Shown: positions 31,505 to 39,655 of the stretch, in pieces
Layout of the letters: each line of letters starts with the position of its first letter
Numbering within the stretch: position 1 is the stretch's first letter
Virus record (IMG/VR): IMGVR_UViG_3300010885_031374
Coordinates: 1 to 49,768 of that record
Length of the DNA stretch: 49,768 nt
Reading direction: 5' to 3' (one strand)
Origin: a virus
Position numbers and translations under genes: made by a program
The notes under the pieces: generated by a model
Database searches by the model: none
What the model saw: the letters and a program-made list of their open reading frames with translations, nothing else
Told to the model about the DNA's origin: nothing

Positions 31505-31688
31505 CTAGGTTGCGGTGAATGTGGCAGGCGGGGCAACGGCAGCTTGAGCCGCCTTAGTCTCGTAGCTAATGACTGCCTGACGCGTGTCCTCGATCACTTG
31601 CTTGGCCCAATAGAGCAAGACCTGAGCGCGGGTCGCGGTGCCATTGTACCACAGGCGTGCGGCTGATCTCTAGTCGGACAGCGCTCAT
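31505..31688 (-). pseudogene. Small virion-region gene split by a frameshift
   Basis: From the ATG at 31688 the frame codes MSAVRLEIS and soon leaves a sensible sequence. The frame shifted by one base codes a good protein to a TAG at 31505: RLWYNGTATRAQVLLYWAK, then QVIEDTRQAVISYETKAAQ. Removing one base (or adding two) near 31660 joins them into a product of about 60 residues. It starts two bases after the upstream stop. Either a real disruption, a programmed shift, or an assembly error; the local sequence shows no clear slippery run. Confidence 0.55.
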
Positions 31689-31690
31689 AT

Positions 31691-31993
31691 TTAGCCCTTG
31701 GCTACCGCGTCGATAGCCTGCTCTACAGCCGAACGCTTGCCGACGGGGATGGCCGCCAGGAACTCAGCCTTCTTCGCCCCGACCGTGTCGAATTGCTTGG
31801 CGTAGCTCGCAGCGGCATTCGCCATGACGAACTGAACGTATTCTTCGTCGGTTTCCAGCCGCGCCGGGTCAACGACGACATTCCCGTCCTCGTCCTTCGT
31901 GTCGGGGAACATCGAGGCGTTGTTGCTCTCGCGTGCGGCGGTGATGCCTGCGAGGTGGGCGGGGTCGACGATGGTGACGGTAAACTTGGTCAT
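31691..31993 (-). CDS. Hypothetical structural-region protein
   Basis: A 100-residue protein from MTKFTVTIVDPAHLAGITA, coupled by ATGA to a 32-residue gene. DEEYVQFVMANAAASYAKQ and a C-terminal helix (KRSAVEQAIDAVAKG) are clear. Longer reading upstream to 32179 runs antiphase and is rejected. Similar short proteins with a HLAGIT segment occur next to phage fibres. Function unknown. Confidence 0.6.
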   Translation of the reverse strand: MTKFTVTIVDPAHLAGITAARESNNASMFPDTKDEDGNVVVDPARLETDEEYVQFVMANAAASYAKQFDTVGAKKAEFLAAIPVGKRSAVEQAIDAVAKG

Positions 31994-32088
31994 GTGGAGG
32001 CTCCCGCTCCCTTGAGCGACTTGACGGCGGCTTTTGCGGCGAAGGCGTTGATGCGCTGCTGGTCGAAGGTGATGTCGAGGGTTTGCAT
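31990..32088 (-). CDS. 32-residue small protein
   Basis: A short frame, MQTLDITFDQQRINAF then AAKAAVKSLKG, with GGGAGAC as SD and an ATGA overlap at its end. It lies 11 bases after the fibre-like gene. Coupling on the 3' side and the SD support translation. Function unknown. Confidence 0.5.
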   Translation of the reverse strand: MQTLDITFDQQRINAFAAKAAVKSLKGAGAST

Positions 32089-32099
32089 GGGGTCTCCCG

Positions 32100-33386
32100 T
32101 TACCACGCCGGAATGTAGCGAGTGGTGCCGTTGTCGTTGATGCCGATCCACTTGGTCGGGTTGCCAGCGGCAGGGGCATTCAATATGGTTCCGGAACCCG
32201 CGCCTGCGCCATCAGTAAGCGCTGTAGATGTGGTCAAGAATACTGCACCTCCAGCAGTTGTGACACCAGCACTTAGGTATATTCGTCTCGGCCTCGTCGC
32301 GCCGCTTGCGCCGATGTCGTAGGTGTTGTCGGCCTGAGCGAGAAGATTACCGCTGCCGTTGACGCTCCATCGTCCAGTACCGTTTGTGGTGATATTAAAG
32401 CTGTTATTTACCAGAGTGCCAACGGAAAGGGATCGCGCCGCGCCAGTTCCTGCCGCATTTTGGTAGATAGTGGTTCCACTGGCACCCGCCGCTATTTCTA
32501 GCCGCTCGTAGTTGCCGGCATCCGTGTACGTGTTGTAAACCCGCAAAGTCTGAGCATTCGCCCCGTTGCGCTGGGCGGACGTGTTGGCGGCGTCGCGGAA
32601 GAGGGATAGATCAATAGAGCCATACCAAAGCGCAGTGGACGACCACTTAACACCAGCGCTGGAGCCAAGTTGCAATCCAGACACTGACACCATCGCAATG
32701 GAGTTATTCGAGCTATCGAAGAACCCAGCATTCGATGCTGCATAACCATCGGCACGAGAGTAAAACTGCGTCACTCCGCCACTCTGCACATCAAGCAATC
32801 TCGATGCCGTGTTACTCGCCGTATTCGTGACATTCAGCAACATGCCCGTGAACGTCACCCCGGCATTGTTCCAGGTCTGCGTGGCGTTGATAACCGGGAA
32901 GCTCGCCGTCTGCGTCGCGCCGGTAAGGGTCAGGGCGGATGAGCCCACCGCTTCGTTGAGCAGCGTGCTCCCCGTCACCGCCAGCGCGCTAGCGCCGATG
33001 GTTGCGCCGCCGATGGCAACCTGAGTAACTGTCTGCAAGGCAGTAAACGTATTCCCAGAGGCAAGAAGGGCGACCTCGCCGATCCCGGCGAACTTCTCAG
33101 CCGGAACACCGACAAAGATATTGCGTGTGCCGGCAGCCCAATTGACCGCCGCGCCGGCATTACTTGAGGCGAGGACGGCTGTGCGGGCTAGGGTAGTCCC
33201 GGCGGAGGTATAGGTGCCAGTGCCGACTTCCCAATTGGTGCCGTCTTCAGCGACGTAATAACAGGTGTTGGTATCCCCGATGGCGGAGAATGACTGATAG
33301 CCCGTTACCGCGCCGGCAAGCGTGTAGGTGCCCGTTCCGGTCGTGGTAGAGGTCTCTTTGACGCGATTCTTGTGGGTAAGCGCCAT
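32100..33386 (-). CDS. Second fibre-like / head-fibre structural protein
   Basis: A 428-residue protein rich in Thr, Ala, Gly, Asn and Ser, with repeated short strands. The start MALTHKNRVKETSTTTGTG and TYTLAGAVTGYQSFSAIG, then GDTNTCYYVAEDGTNWEVG, matches an N-terminal module shared by many phage fibres and appendages. It lies next to the portal rather than with the other fibre, so it may be a head fibre or a second receptor-binding protein. The C-terminal part repeats fibre-type turns (NGTGRWSVNGSGNLL). Confidence 0.65.
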   Translation of the reverse strand: MALTHKNRVKETSTTTGTGTYTLAGAVTGYQSFSAIGDTNTCYYVAEDGTNWEVGTGTYTSAGTTLARTAVLASSNAGAAVNWAAGTRNIFVGVPAEKFAGIGEVALLASGNTFTALQTVTQVAIGGATIGASALAVTGSTLLNEAVGSSALTLTGATQTASFPVINATQTWNNAGVTFTGMLLNVTNTASNTASRLLDVQSGGVTQFYSRADGYAASNAGFFDSSNNSIAMVSVSGLQLGSSAGVKWSSTALWYGSIDLSLFRDAANTSAQRNGANAQTLRVYNTYTDAGNYERLEIAAGASGTTIYQNAAGTGAARSLSVGTLVNNSFNITTNGTGRWSVNGSGNLLAQADNTYDIGASGATRPRRIYLSAGVTTAGGAVFLTTSTALTDGAGAGSGTILNAPAAGNPTKWIGINDNGTTRYIPAW

Positions 33387-36086
33387 TTATTGCATCCCCA
33401 CCAGCTTGCCGTCCGGCCCGCGCACAACGCTATGGATCACGCCGGCCTTGCGGATGCCGGCCGCCTTGCCTTGGCCGTCGCGAATGATCTCAACCGGCGC
33501 GTCAGCGGCCGCAGCCATTGAATTAACCGCGCCGGCCACCTGTTGAACCTCACCGTCGATCTTGGCGACTTCCTGAGCCACCATCTCAATGCGCTGGCCT
33601 AGCTGCATCTGAGCGTCAAGCATGGCCTGCTGGCCCTGAATGCTCATGGCGGCGAACTCTTGCACCGTCTGGCCGATCTGCTCGATAGCCGAGGGGCCAC
33701 CCAATTCACCAGGTTGCATTCCCTCGGTAGCGAGTTGCTTATTATGCCCAGCAATAGACAGGCCCATATCCATTTGCTTGGCCTTGTCGGCTTGCTGTAT
33801 CTTCATCTGCTCAACCGCCATAGTGTCGGAATGAGCGCCCTTCATATGTTCCAGCTTGGCGGCCTCGGTGGCTGCTTGCGCCTGCGCTTTTTCGCGTTCG
33901 ATTTGGAGGCGAGCGGCCTTGTCTTGAGCGTCAAGCTGGATTGATTGCTGCTTGTGGCCGGTGTCGGCTTGCAGCATTTGTTGTTTATGGGCCATTTCGG
34001 CCTGATGCTTCTGCGCCTCAAACGCCAGACGCGCCTGTTCGGCTTCGGCCTTGCCCGCATTGGGGTCGGGCGGAGGCTGGGGCTTGGGAGGCGGGTGCTT
34101 GGACAATTCATCGAACGCAGTCTCGACGCCCTCTTCCAGCGCCTTGCCGGGCCTGAATGAGCGCATCGTGAACAGAGTGACTTCCTTGATGAGCGGCAAC
34201 ATGGCGGGCGCGGACATCATCGCCTGATAGGCCCCGGCTAGCGCCTTCTCCATTGCGCCGACGAACTCTAGGCGCGCCGCCTTCTCGGCTTCCGCATCCA
34301 CCGCCATCGTGGAATCGGTCTCAATATCAACCCGATAGCCGCGCAGCTTGTCCGAGCGTAAAATCTCAATAACCTGTTCCCAGGTCGGGCCATGGGCGCG
34401 CTTAAGCTCCTCGGCATTGTCCTCTGGGGCAGTCGGCAGCGGCCCTGTGGGGGGCGCGCTCGATAGGCGCATGTTCCCGCCAGCCACGGGCAGGATCGAG
34501 CGGGAATCGCTTGTGGCGCCCTGTGGGCCGCCTTGCATAGCGTTTGGGCCGCCTTGCATAGCGTTCTGATCTTGTCCGCCATCAGCAGGCATACCCGGCG
34601 CCATATCGCCGCCAGCGGGCATCTGTGGGGAAGCGGGCGAGGTGGCCAGCTTGACCTTGAGCGCCTGCTGTTCCTCCATCGTCGGCAAATCAATGCCGGT
34701 TATGTCGGCCAATGTCTCCTGCGTGAAATGCTCGCAGATGATCTCGGCCATGATCCGATAAAGATCGCGGATGAATTTCTGCACATGCGCTTGACGGCGC
34801 TGCATACGCATCGAGCCGAACTGCGCCTTGATCTGCTGCGCGCCCTTGGTTTCGGTCGGGTCGGTAGACCCTCGCATGATGTCGGAGATGCCAGTGACGT
34901 TATAGATTTCCTGCACCAACGCCTGCCGCTGGGCCTGAAGCTGGGCAATGATCGGCGGAATACGGTCGATCGGCACAAAGCCTATGGCCGCGTCAATGCC
35001 GCCCTTCTCTCGCAATTGAGCGAAATTTTCATGCGGAAGAAGTGTCCCGTCTTCTGCGTTCTCCAGCCCCTTGAGGGACGATCCGTCCTTGTCAATCGTC
35101 GCATCGTAAATGCCGCGCCAGCGCAACTGCTCCAACAGCCGCGCAATGCGGGTCGTGATGTTGTCCAGCTCGCTCGCCTGATCCTGATATTGCAGGAACT
35201 CCGGGATCGGCTGCATTGTGTCGGTCGTAGTGACCGAATAAAGAGGCTCTGGGCACGGAAAGAAATTCTCTAGCCCCAGAGGGTCTTTGTCGGCTTGGAG
35301 GATATTCTCATACCCTCGCCCGACGTAGAGCCTTTCTTTGCCCTTCCGTGCCCAGATTTCCCAAATCTCTACGAAATTGCCGTCCTGGCTATCGTCGTCC
35401 AGGCTCTTTAGCCCGTAGCTGGTGATCGCCTCCTCAGCGTCGGGGAACCTGGCTTCGAATTCGTCCTTCGGCATCGCATGGCGGCGGGCAACCCATGGAA
35501 TGTCCTTCCAAATCCGGGCCAGTCCGTGAGTGAAGTCCTCCCAATAGACGTATTCCACGCAAAGCTTCTGCCCGGTGATCTGCGCCTCGGGCGGCTCGGT
35601 CGCGTCGTCGTCTGTTGGCTCGTCGTCGTCTTCCGAGGGCGGCTCGCTTTCGCCGATCTCCTCGATCTGGGGATCATAGGAAACCCAAGCGATGCCGCGT
35701 CCCGGCAGCAGCATATCGGCGACGGCCGCATCTAACGCCGCGTCAACGTCATAGGCATCGATGCAGTAGCTCTCCGAACGCTCGATTATCTCGGCAGCCA
35801 CTCTTGCGGTGCCGTTGTCCCTCGAGGCGTCCGCCCAGCGCCTGCGAACGTCGGGCTTGGGAGTGCGCGCGTAAAGCCCAGACTTGAGAATTTCCGTATT
35901 CGACCAGAGAATATTCACCTTGCGCTGAACGGAGCTTTCCGACCGCTCGTCGCGGTAGCGCCGGATGACTTTCTTGCCCTTCTCACGCCACTTTTCCTCG
36001 CGCTTGAGGGCCTTGTCGATCTCGCTTAGCCACGGCTGCGCCGCGCGCGTCCCGTCCAGCGATGGGGCGTCGTCGGCTTCTGCCAT
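33387..36086 (-). CDS. Portal protein (large podoviral type)
   Basis: An 899-residue protein downstream of the terminase genes. The N-terminal part has KREEKWREKGKKVIRRYRD, NILWSNTEILKSGLYAR and WVSYDPQIEEIGE; the middle has YNVTGISDIMRGST, a signature of the P22-type portal family, then EIICEHFTQETLADITG. From about residue 650 the sequence becomes a Gln/Ala/Lys-rich coiled coil, resembling the P22 portal barrel. It includes a short tandem of NAMQGGP (about 540). SD AAGGAT precedes the start. It is longer than P22 gp1. Confidence 0.85.
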   Translation of the reverse strand: MAEADDAPSLDGTRAAQPWLSEIDKALKREEKWREKGKKVIRRYRDERSESSVQRKVNILWSNTEILKSGLYARTPKPDVRRRWADASRDNGTARVAAEIIERSESYCIDAYDVDAALDAAVADMLLPGRGIAWVSYDPQIEEIGESEPPSEDDDEPTDDDATEPPEAQITGQKLCVEYVYWEDFTHGLARIWKDIPWVARRHAMPKDEFEARFPDAEEAITSYGLKSLDDDSQDGNFVEIWEIWARKGKERLYVGRGYENILQADKDPLGLENFFPCPEPLYSVTTTDTMQPIPEFLQYQDQASELDNITTRIARLLEQLRWRGIYDATIDKDGSSLKGLENAEDGTLLPHENFAQLREKGGIDAAIGFVPIDRIPPIIAQLQAQRQALVQEIYNVTGISDIMRGSTDPTETKGAQQIKAQFGSMRMQRRQAHVQKFIRDLYRIMAEIICEHFTQETLADITGIDLPTMEEQQALKVKLATSPASPQMPAGGDMAPGMPADGGQDQNAMQGGPNAMQGGPQGATSDSRSILPVAGGNMRLSSAPPTGPLPTAPEDNAEELKRAHGPTWEQVIEILRSDKLRGYRVDIETDSTMAVDAEAEKAARLEFVGAMEKALAGAYQAMMSAPAMLPLIKEVTLFTMRSFRPGKALEEGVETAFDELSKHPPPKPQPPPDPNAGKAEAEQARLAFEAQKHQAEMAHKQQMLQADTGHKQQSIQLDAQDKAARLQIEREKAQAQAATEAAKLEHMKGAHSDTMAVEQMKIQQADKAKQMDMGLSIAGHNKQLATEGMQPGELGGPSAIEQIGQTVQEFAAMSIQGQQAMLDAQMQLGQRIEMVAQEVAKIDGEVQQVAGAVNSMAAAADAPVEIIRDGQGKAAGIRKAGVIHSVVRGPDGKLVGMQ

Positions 36087-36095
36087 GTGGTATCC

Positions 36096-36401
36096 TTAGT
36101 CGGTCAGGCTCTTGGCCCACTCCGGTATGCGCCTGATGGGGAACGTATCCACCCCCGACGCATTGTCGAAATCACGCATTTTGCGCTGCATTTTCTCAAC
36201 GCCGCGAATAACAATCTGCCGCGCTCGCTCGGTGCTGACACCGAACAGCCCGCCCAACTCAACGAAGTTTAGCGGTTGGCACCGGATGCCATAATACAGC
36301 GCCACCGCCACAGCTTCGCGCGGCTTGATATGCTGAATCAGCGCAGCAAGGGTTAGCTCGTCCTCCGCCGACCCTATCGGATCAGTGCCGATGATGCCCA
36401 T
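36096..36401 (-). CDS. Sigma-70 region 4-like DNA-binding protein
   Basis: A 101-residue protein from MGIIGTDPIGSAEDELTL, starting with a TAATG overlap. The C-terminal half, LNFVELGGLFGVSTERARQ followed by IVIRGVEKMQRKMR, matches the helix-turn-helix of sigma-70 region 4, including the ERARQI core that binds the -35 element. The N-terminal half (AALIQHIKPREAVAVALYYG) fits the preceding helices. No region 2 is present. It lies between terminase and portal genes. It could direct RNA polymerase to late promoters or act as a regulator; a DNA-packaging role is another option. Confidence 0.75.
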   Translation of the reverse strand: MGIIGTDPIGSAEDELTLAALIQHIKPREAVAVALYYGIRCQPLNFVELGGLFGVSTERARQIVIRGVEKMQRKMRDFDNASGVDTFPIRRIPEWAKSLTD

Positions 36402-36685
36402 TAGTGCGTTGTCGCGGTATCCTGCCCGGAGGCCTGCTTGATGAGCCACTTCTGTAGCCCAAGCGCCCTGGCCATCTCACGGGGCAGCCCGTCCACCATA
36501 TCTGAATGCAGGCACCAGATGGCGCCCTCCTCCCCGCCGTCTGGGTCGTCCCTGGTCTGGAGCTTGCTTAGCTCGATCGTGACGTCGTAGCCTTTGAGCC
36601 TCCAGAATTTCTTGATCGTGCTGCCCAAGCGGGTTGCGCCCTTCTTGGATAGCGAGGGGTCTGTGTTAGTCGGTGCTCCTGACAT
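36401..36685 (-). CDS. Hypothetical protein between terminase and sigma-like gene
   Basis: A 94-residue protein with MSGAPTNTDPSLSKKG, then KFWRLKGYDVTIELSKLQTRDD, GAIWCLHSDMVDGLP and a closing amphipathic helix. It is strand-rich in the middle. It is coupled to the next gene by TAATG. Similar proteins occur beside terminases in alphaproteobacterial phages. Function unknown. Confidence 0.55.
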   Translation of the reverse strand: MSGAPTNTDPSLSKKGATRLGSTIKKFWRLKGYDVTIELSKLQTRDDPDGGEEGAIWCLHSDMVDGLPREMARALGLQKWLIKQASGQDTATTH

Positions 36686-36693
36686 GTTTGCTC

Positions 36694-38169
36694 CTATATC
36701 CTACCTTGTGCCCTCGCCCTACTCCGTGACGATTGCTCCGCTAGTTCTCGCAAGGTTGGCATCCGAACGTCAACCTTGAACGGCTCCTCAACCAACGATG
36801 CCCTGCCTGGTATCATTCTGTCAAGTAGCTGTCCAATTAATCCCAAGGCGTCCACTTGGTCGTCGTGCTTGCCGCTTGGGAAATTCAGCAGTTCCCGCTG
36901 GAACTCCGCCACCCACGGTGCATTGGCGGGGCAATACAGCCCCTCCATCGCCATGCGGCCTCGGATCGACTGAGCGCGAACCGCTTTGTCTCCCCTGGTG
37001 GGGAATTGCTCCCGGTGGCAGTAGGCGCCGCGATCTCGCATGGTGCGAACTAAGAAAGGCCCGACCGATCCTTTGATCTGGCCGGACTCCTCCGCCCAAG
37101 CCAAGGGCTTGTATTTCAGCACTAGGTCGCAAAAGCTCTCGACCCATTCATCAGACGCAGCTTGTTTGCGCCACAAATCCAACAGGTACAGACGACCAGT
37201 GGGGTCCATGCCGATAACGACATGAGCCGTGTAGTCCCCGCCACCCTCCGTCACGGCATAGTCTGACCCGCCGTAGACCCGCATTTCAGATAATGGCGGC
37301 GCCGTCGTGTAGGTGCGGAACCAATCCGACTTGAAATAATCGCCCTCGTCCGGCGTTGGCTTCTGTTGGTATAGAGCCGACCAATAACGGGGCAGCGTGT
37401 TAGCCCTGATGCGTTCCAATGCCTCGATGGGGTAGGCCTCAGGCCACAGCGCCTTACCGTCCTCGGAGATAGCCGGAAGCTCAACCACCTCCCACTTATC
37501 GCCCCCTGCCGCCTGTTGGGCTAAGAGGCGGCCCGACAGGTCGTCCTCATGCATTCGGTGATTGATTAGGACGATCCCGCCGCCCGGCTGTAGCCGATTG
37601 TAGGCCGTGCCCGTGTACCAGTTCCAGACGTTGTTGCGCGTCGTCTCCGACATCGCCTCTTGCATGTTGGCGTAAGGATCATCGATCAACATTAGATCGG
37701 CGCCACGGCCCATGAGCTGCCCGCCCACGCCGACTGAGTAATAAACCCCGCCGTCCTGAGTGTGCCATTTATTCTTGGCCTGGCTGTCCTCCGCCAACTT
37801 GGTGTCGAACAGCGCCGCGTATTCCTCGCTCGTCATCAGGTTTCTGACCTCGCGGCCAAAATCCGACGCAAAGTCCGCGCTCGCCGAAACAGAAATCAAT
37901 TGCTTGGTCGGGTTCCGCCCCAGGTAGAACGCCGGGAGACGCCTTGACGCCAATTCGCTCTTGCCGTGCCTTGGTGGCAGCAGCAGCATTAGGCGATCGA
38001 TCTCGCCCCGCTCAACGCGTTCTAGGTGGAAGGCGATGGCCTGATGGTGCGCGCCCGTCTTGTAGCGGTCGAACGTGTACTCAGTGAACCGGACCAGATT
38101 CTGCCGGGCCGCTCTCCGACGCAGCAACTCCCTCGCCGCGTCCTGTGGCGATGGTTGTAAGCTCGACAT
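36694..38169 (-). CDS. terL: Terminase large subunit
   Basis: A 491-residue packaging motor. The ATPase part has Walker A LPPRHGKSE (about 64-72), the Walker B LMLIDDP (159-165) and a coupling segment VLINHRMHEDD. The nuclease part has GGSDYAVTEGGGDYT (about 300-314, Asp303), a central Glu in AWAEESGQ, and HDDQVDALG (435-443) as the last acidic pair. Length is normal for the family. The start overlaps the upstream DUF5681 gene by 89 bases, unusual in this compact genome, but residues before it do not suit another start. Confidence 0.92.
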   Translation of the reverse strand: MSSLQPSPQDAARELLRRRAARQNLVRFTEYTFDRYKTGAHHQAIAFHLERVERGEIDRLMLLLPPRHGKSELASRRLPAFYLGRNPTKQLISVSASADFASDFGREVRNLMTSEEYAALFDTKLAEDSQAKNKWHTQDGGVYYSVGVGGQLMGRGADLMLIDDPYANMQEAMSETTRNNVWNWYTGTAYNRLQPGGGIVLINHRMHEDDLSGRLLAQQAAGGDKWEVVELPAISEDGKALWPEAYPIEALERIRANTLPRYWSALYQQKPTPDEGDYFKSDWFRTYTTAPPLSEMRVYGGSDYAVTEGGGDYTAHVVIGMDPTGRLYLLDLWRKQAASDEWVESFCDLVLKYKPLAWAEESGQIKGSVGPFLVRTMRDRGAYCHREQFPTRGDKAVRAQSIRGRMAMEGLYCPANAPWVAEFQRELLNFPSGKHDDQVDALGLIGQLLDRMIPGRASLVEEPFKVDVRMPTLRELAEQSSRSRARAQGRI

Positions 38170-38473
38170 CGCTGACCTGTGCTAGTGATCGCTGGATATT
38201 GCTATTGATCGTCGCTACCGGCTTGCCAAAGCCCCGGTCCAGCAATGCCGAGGCGGCGGAAACCCTTGCCCCCTCCTGTTTGCCGGTCCGGGCGATCTCA
38301 ACGAGCGCCTGAATAGCGTCAGAGGCGTGGGTGCGGGCTAGGGCCACCAGATCGGCCACCACCTTCGGGCGACCGTTGGGGTTGCCGCTCTGCCCCTTTT
38401 TGAAGGGCTTCAGGTTGGCCGAGTTATCTACCTTGGCGCCCACTGTAGCCTCACTGTTACCAACGAGCCGCAT
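38081..38473 (-). CDS. DUF5681 protein, terminase small subunit candidate
   Basis: A 130-residue protein. PFKKGQSGNPNGRPK near residue 24 is the DUF5681 signature. It is followed by a helical stretch (DAIQALVEIARTGKQEG, AASALLDRGFGKPVATI). Its position immediately upstream of TerL is where the small terminase subunit is normally coded, so a DNA-recognition role in packaging is reasonable but unproven. No other TerS candidate is visible. Confidence 0.7.
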   Translation of the reverse strand: MRLVGNSEATVGAKVDNSANLKPFKKGQSGNPNGRPKVVADLVALARTHASDAIQALVEIARTGKQEGARVSAASALLDRGFGKPVATINSNIQRSLAQVSDVELTTIATGRGEGVAASESGPAESGPVH

Positions 38474-38506
38474 TTCTCATGCCTGCGGTTCTCTAAGGCT
38501 GGCATG

Positions 38507-38689
38507 CTAGCTCCTCATTGCCGCGTAGAGCGCCCGTGCCACGATTTCCTTGCTGGCCTCGTCTATCGCCCCGGATCGCTTGCCTTCACGTATTGCAGCC
38601 CTTACGGCCTCGTCGGCTTGTCGATTAAGGCTCGCTTGGGAATGGGCGCGCCTTGCAGCGATCATAGCCCCGTCCGCCGTCTCATGCAT
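38507..38689 (-). CDS. Small basic hypothetical protein
   Basis: A 60-residue frame from the ATG at 38689 (MHETADGAMIAARRAHSQ), followed by ADEAVRAAIREGKRSG and IDEASKEIVARALYAAM. The frame is open to 38797 and that extension encodes CPIC followed by another Cys, which looks ribbon-like. However, it covers the promoter of the divergent operon and would need a non-ATG start, so the true start is uncertain. It is the first gene of the packaging block. No family named. Confidence 0.45.
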   Translation of the reverse strand: MHETADGAMIAARRAHSQASLNRQADEAVRAAIREGKRSGAIDEASKEIVARALYAAMRS

Positions 38690-38752
38690 GGGCGCCGGGA
38701 CTGTCCATACAGGGAGGCACTGGTAGCTCACGATTTTGTGATCCGATTGCGA

Positions 38753-38781
38753 TTGACATATAGGGCAAGGCGCCCTATCTT
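38753..38781 (+). promoter_or_regulatory. Strong sigma-70 promoter for the 38810 operon
   Basis: TTGACA at 38753-38758, a 17-bp spacer and TATCTT at 38776-38781, 28 bases before the ATG, with AAGGAG at 38796-38801. It is the best consensus -35 box seen in the window. Confidence 0.75.
38760..38778. promoter_or_regulatory. Palindromic operator over the promoter
   Basis: ATAGGGC and GCCCTAT are perfect seven-base inverted arms around five bases. The site covers most of the spacer and the first half of the -10 box, so a dimeric protein bound here should block the promoter. The small HTH protein of the same operon is a natural candidate. Confidence 0.6.
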
Positions 38782-38809
38782 GAGAATGTAGCAACAAGGA
38801 GACACGAAC

Positions 38810-39118
38810 ATGAACACCAATCTCACCACCCTCGCCGCAGCCATTAAAAATGCCGCAAACCTTCGTGACCTTCTGGCCTCACTGCGAGAGTTCGAGGACG
38901 CACTACCGCCCCGCGATGAATACGGCTATACCGACACCACCGCAGAAGAGGCCCTCGGCCGCCTCGGTGTTGACCTCTGCGAGCTGCCTTCATGGGGCGC
39001 TTGGCCCCACGACACACAGGGCGTGTGGTCCTGGTCCCCGACCGAAACCCTGGAAGGCAGCGGCCCGTTTAGCGACTGGGTGATTTCCCCGCGCTCCGAC
39101 ATCGGAGGCAACGCATGA
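38810..39118 (+). CDS. Hypothetical protein, first gene of a regulated operon
   Basis: A 102-residue protein starting MNTNLTTLAAAIKNAANLRDL. The helical first half is followed by an acidic, Trp-rich second half (SWGAWPHDTQGVWSWSP). It has a good promoter and SD and overlaps an HTH protein gene by ATGA. Pairs of this kind, a short acidic protein followed by an XRE-like HTH protein, are common in alphaproteobacterial mobile elements. Function unknown. Confidence 0.65.
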   Translation: MNTNLTTLAAAIKNAANLRDLLASLREFEDALPPRDEYGYTDTTAEEALGRLGVDLCELPSWGAWPHDTQGVWSWSPTETLEGSGPFSDWVISPRSDIGGNA

Positions 39119-39315
39119 CCCCCGCTGAATACCGATCCACACTCTCCCGCCTCGGCCTATCTCAGGTCGCGGCGGCGAGGGTGATGGGGATTGACCCCCG
39201 AACCTCACGCCGCTATGCCCTCGGGGAAACGCCAATCCCCAAAATCGTGGAAAACCTACTCGACATCCTACGAGCGCAGCCTATTCACGACCTCGCGCCA
39301 AGCGTCGGCCCATGA
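39115..39315 (+). CDS. Small XRE-like helix-turn-helix protein
   Basis: A 66-residue protein with one HTH: LSRLGLSQVAAARVMGIDP followed by TSRRYALGETPIP. This matches compact XRE-family or transcriptional-regulator HTH proteins. The SD GGAGGCAACGC is visible and the start overlaps the previous stop (ATGA). It may bind the palindrome over the operon promoter and repress itself. It is the nearest thing to a phage switch protein in the window, but too short for a full repressor. Confidence 0.7.
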   Translation: MTPAEYRSTLSRLGLSQVAAARVMGIDPRTSRRYALGETPIPKIVENLLDILRAQPIHDLAPSVGP

Positions 39316-39447
39316 ACGGGTCGCGGAAACCGACGCTTTCTCGATTTCGTCTATAACACTCCGTGTGGGGTCGGCTTTGGGCTGAGGAGCGGATACACCG
39401 CGAAACCACCCCGCCCAAAACTCCGACAGGAGCTTAGCCGGGTCCAT
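39268..39447 (-). CDS. 59-residue small protein opposite the HTH gene end
   Basis: A minus-strand frame from ATG 39447, one base after the stop of the next upstream gene, to TAG at 39268. The product, MDPAKLLSEFWAGWFRG and then DEIEKASVSATRSWADAW, looks like a genuine compact helical protein rich in Trp. It overlaps the end of the convergent HTH gene by 48 bases. It fills the 39316-39448 space. Confidence 0.5.
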   Translation of the reverse strand: MDPAKLLSEFWAGWFRGVSAPQPKADPTRSVIDEIEKASVSATRSWADAWREVVNRLRS

Positions 39448-39448
39448 G

Positions 39449-39637
39449 CTATTCGGTTCCGTTAGGCTCGCCGCCCATAGGCTCGTCGCTGTTGGACTTG
39501 CTGGGGTTATTGGCCTGACCGGGGTTCGGTCCGGGGACAGTCGGCGCCTTGGTATTGTCGCCAGGCAAGGGCGAAATCGGACCGAAGTCCTCGCCGGACT
39601 TGCTAGGGTTATTCTCTTGGCCTGGATTAGTTCCCAT
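39449..39637 (-). CDS. Small Pro/Asn-rich repeat protein
   Basis: A 62-residue protein with an AGGAG site eight bases before the ATG. It contains two similar units: NPGQENNPSKSGED and NPGQANNPSKSNSD, with a Gly-Pro-rich centre. It is probably disordered. The internal repeat points to recent duplication. Function unknown. Confidence 0.55.
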   Translation of the reverse strand: MGTNPGQENNPSKSGEDFGPISPLPGDNTKAPTVPGPNPGQANNPSKSNSDEPMGGEPNGTE

Positions 39638-39655
39638 GGTCGTTCTCCTGTTGAA

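Noticed and set aside
34533-35273. 246-residue plus-strand frame opposite the portal gene
   Set aside because: It lies wholly antisense to the portal core, where conserved motifs are read on the minus strand.
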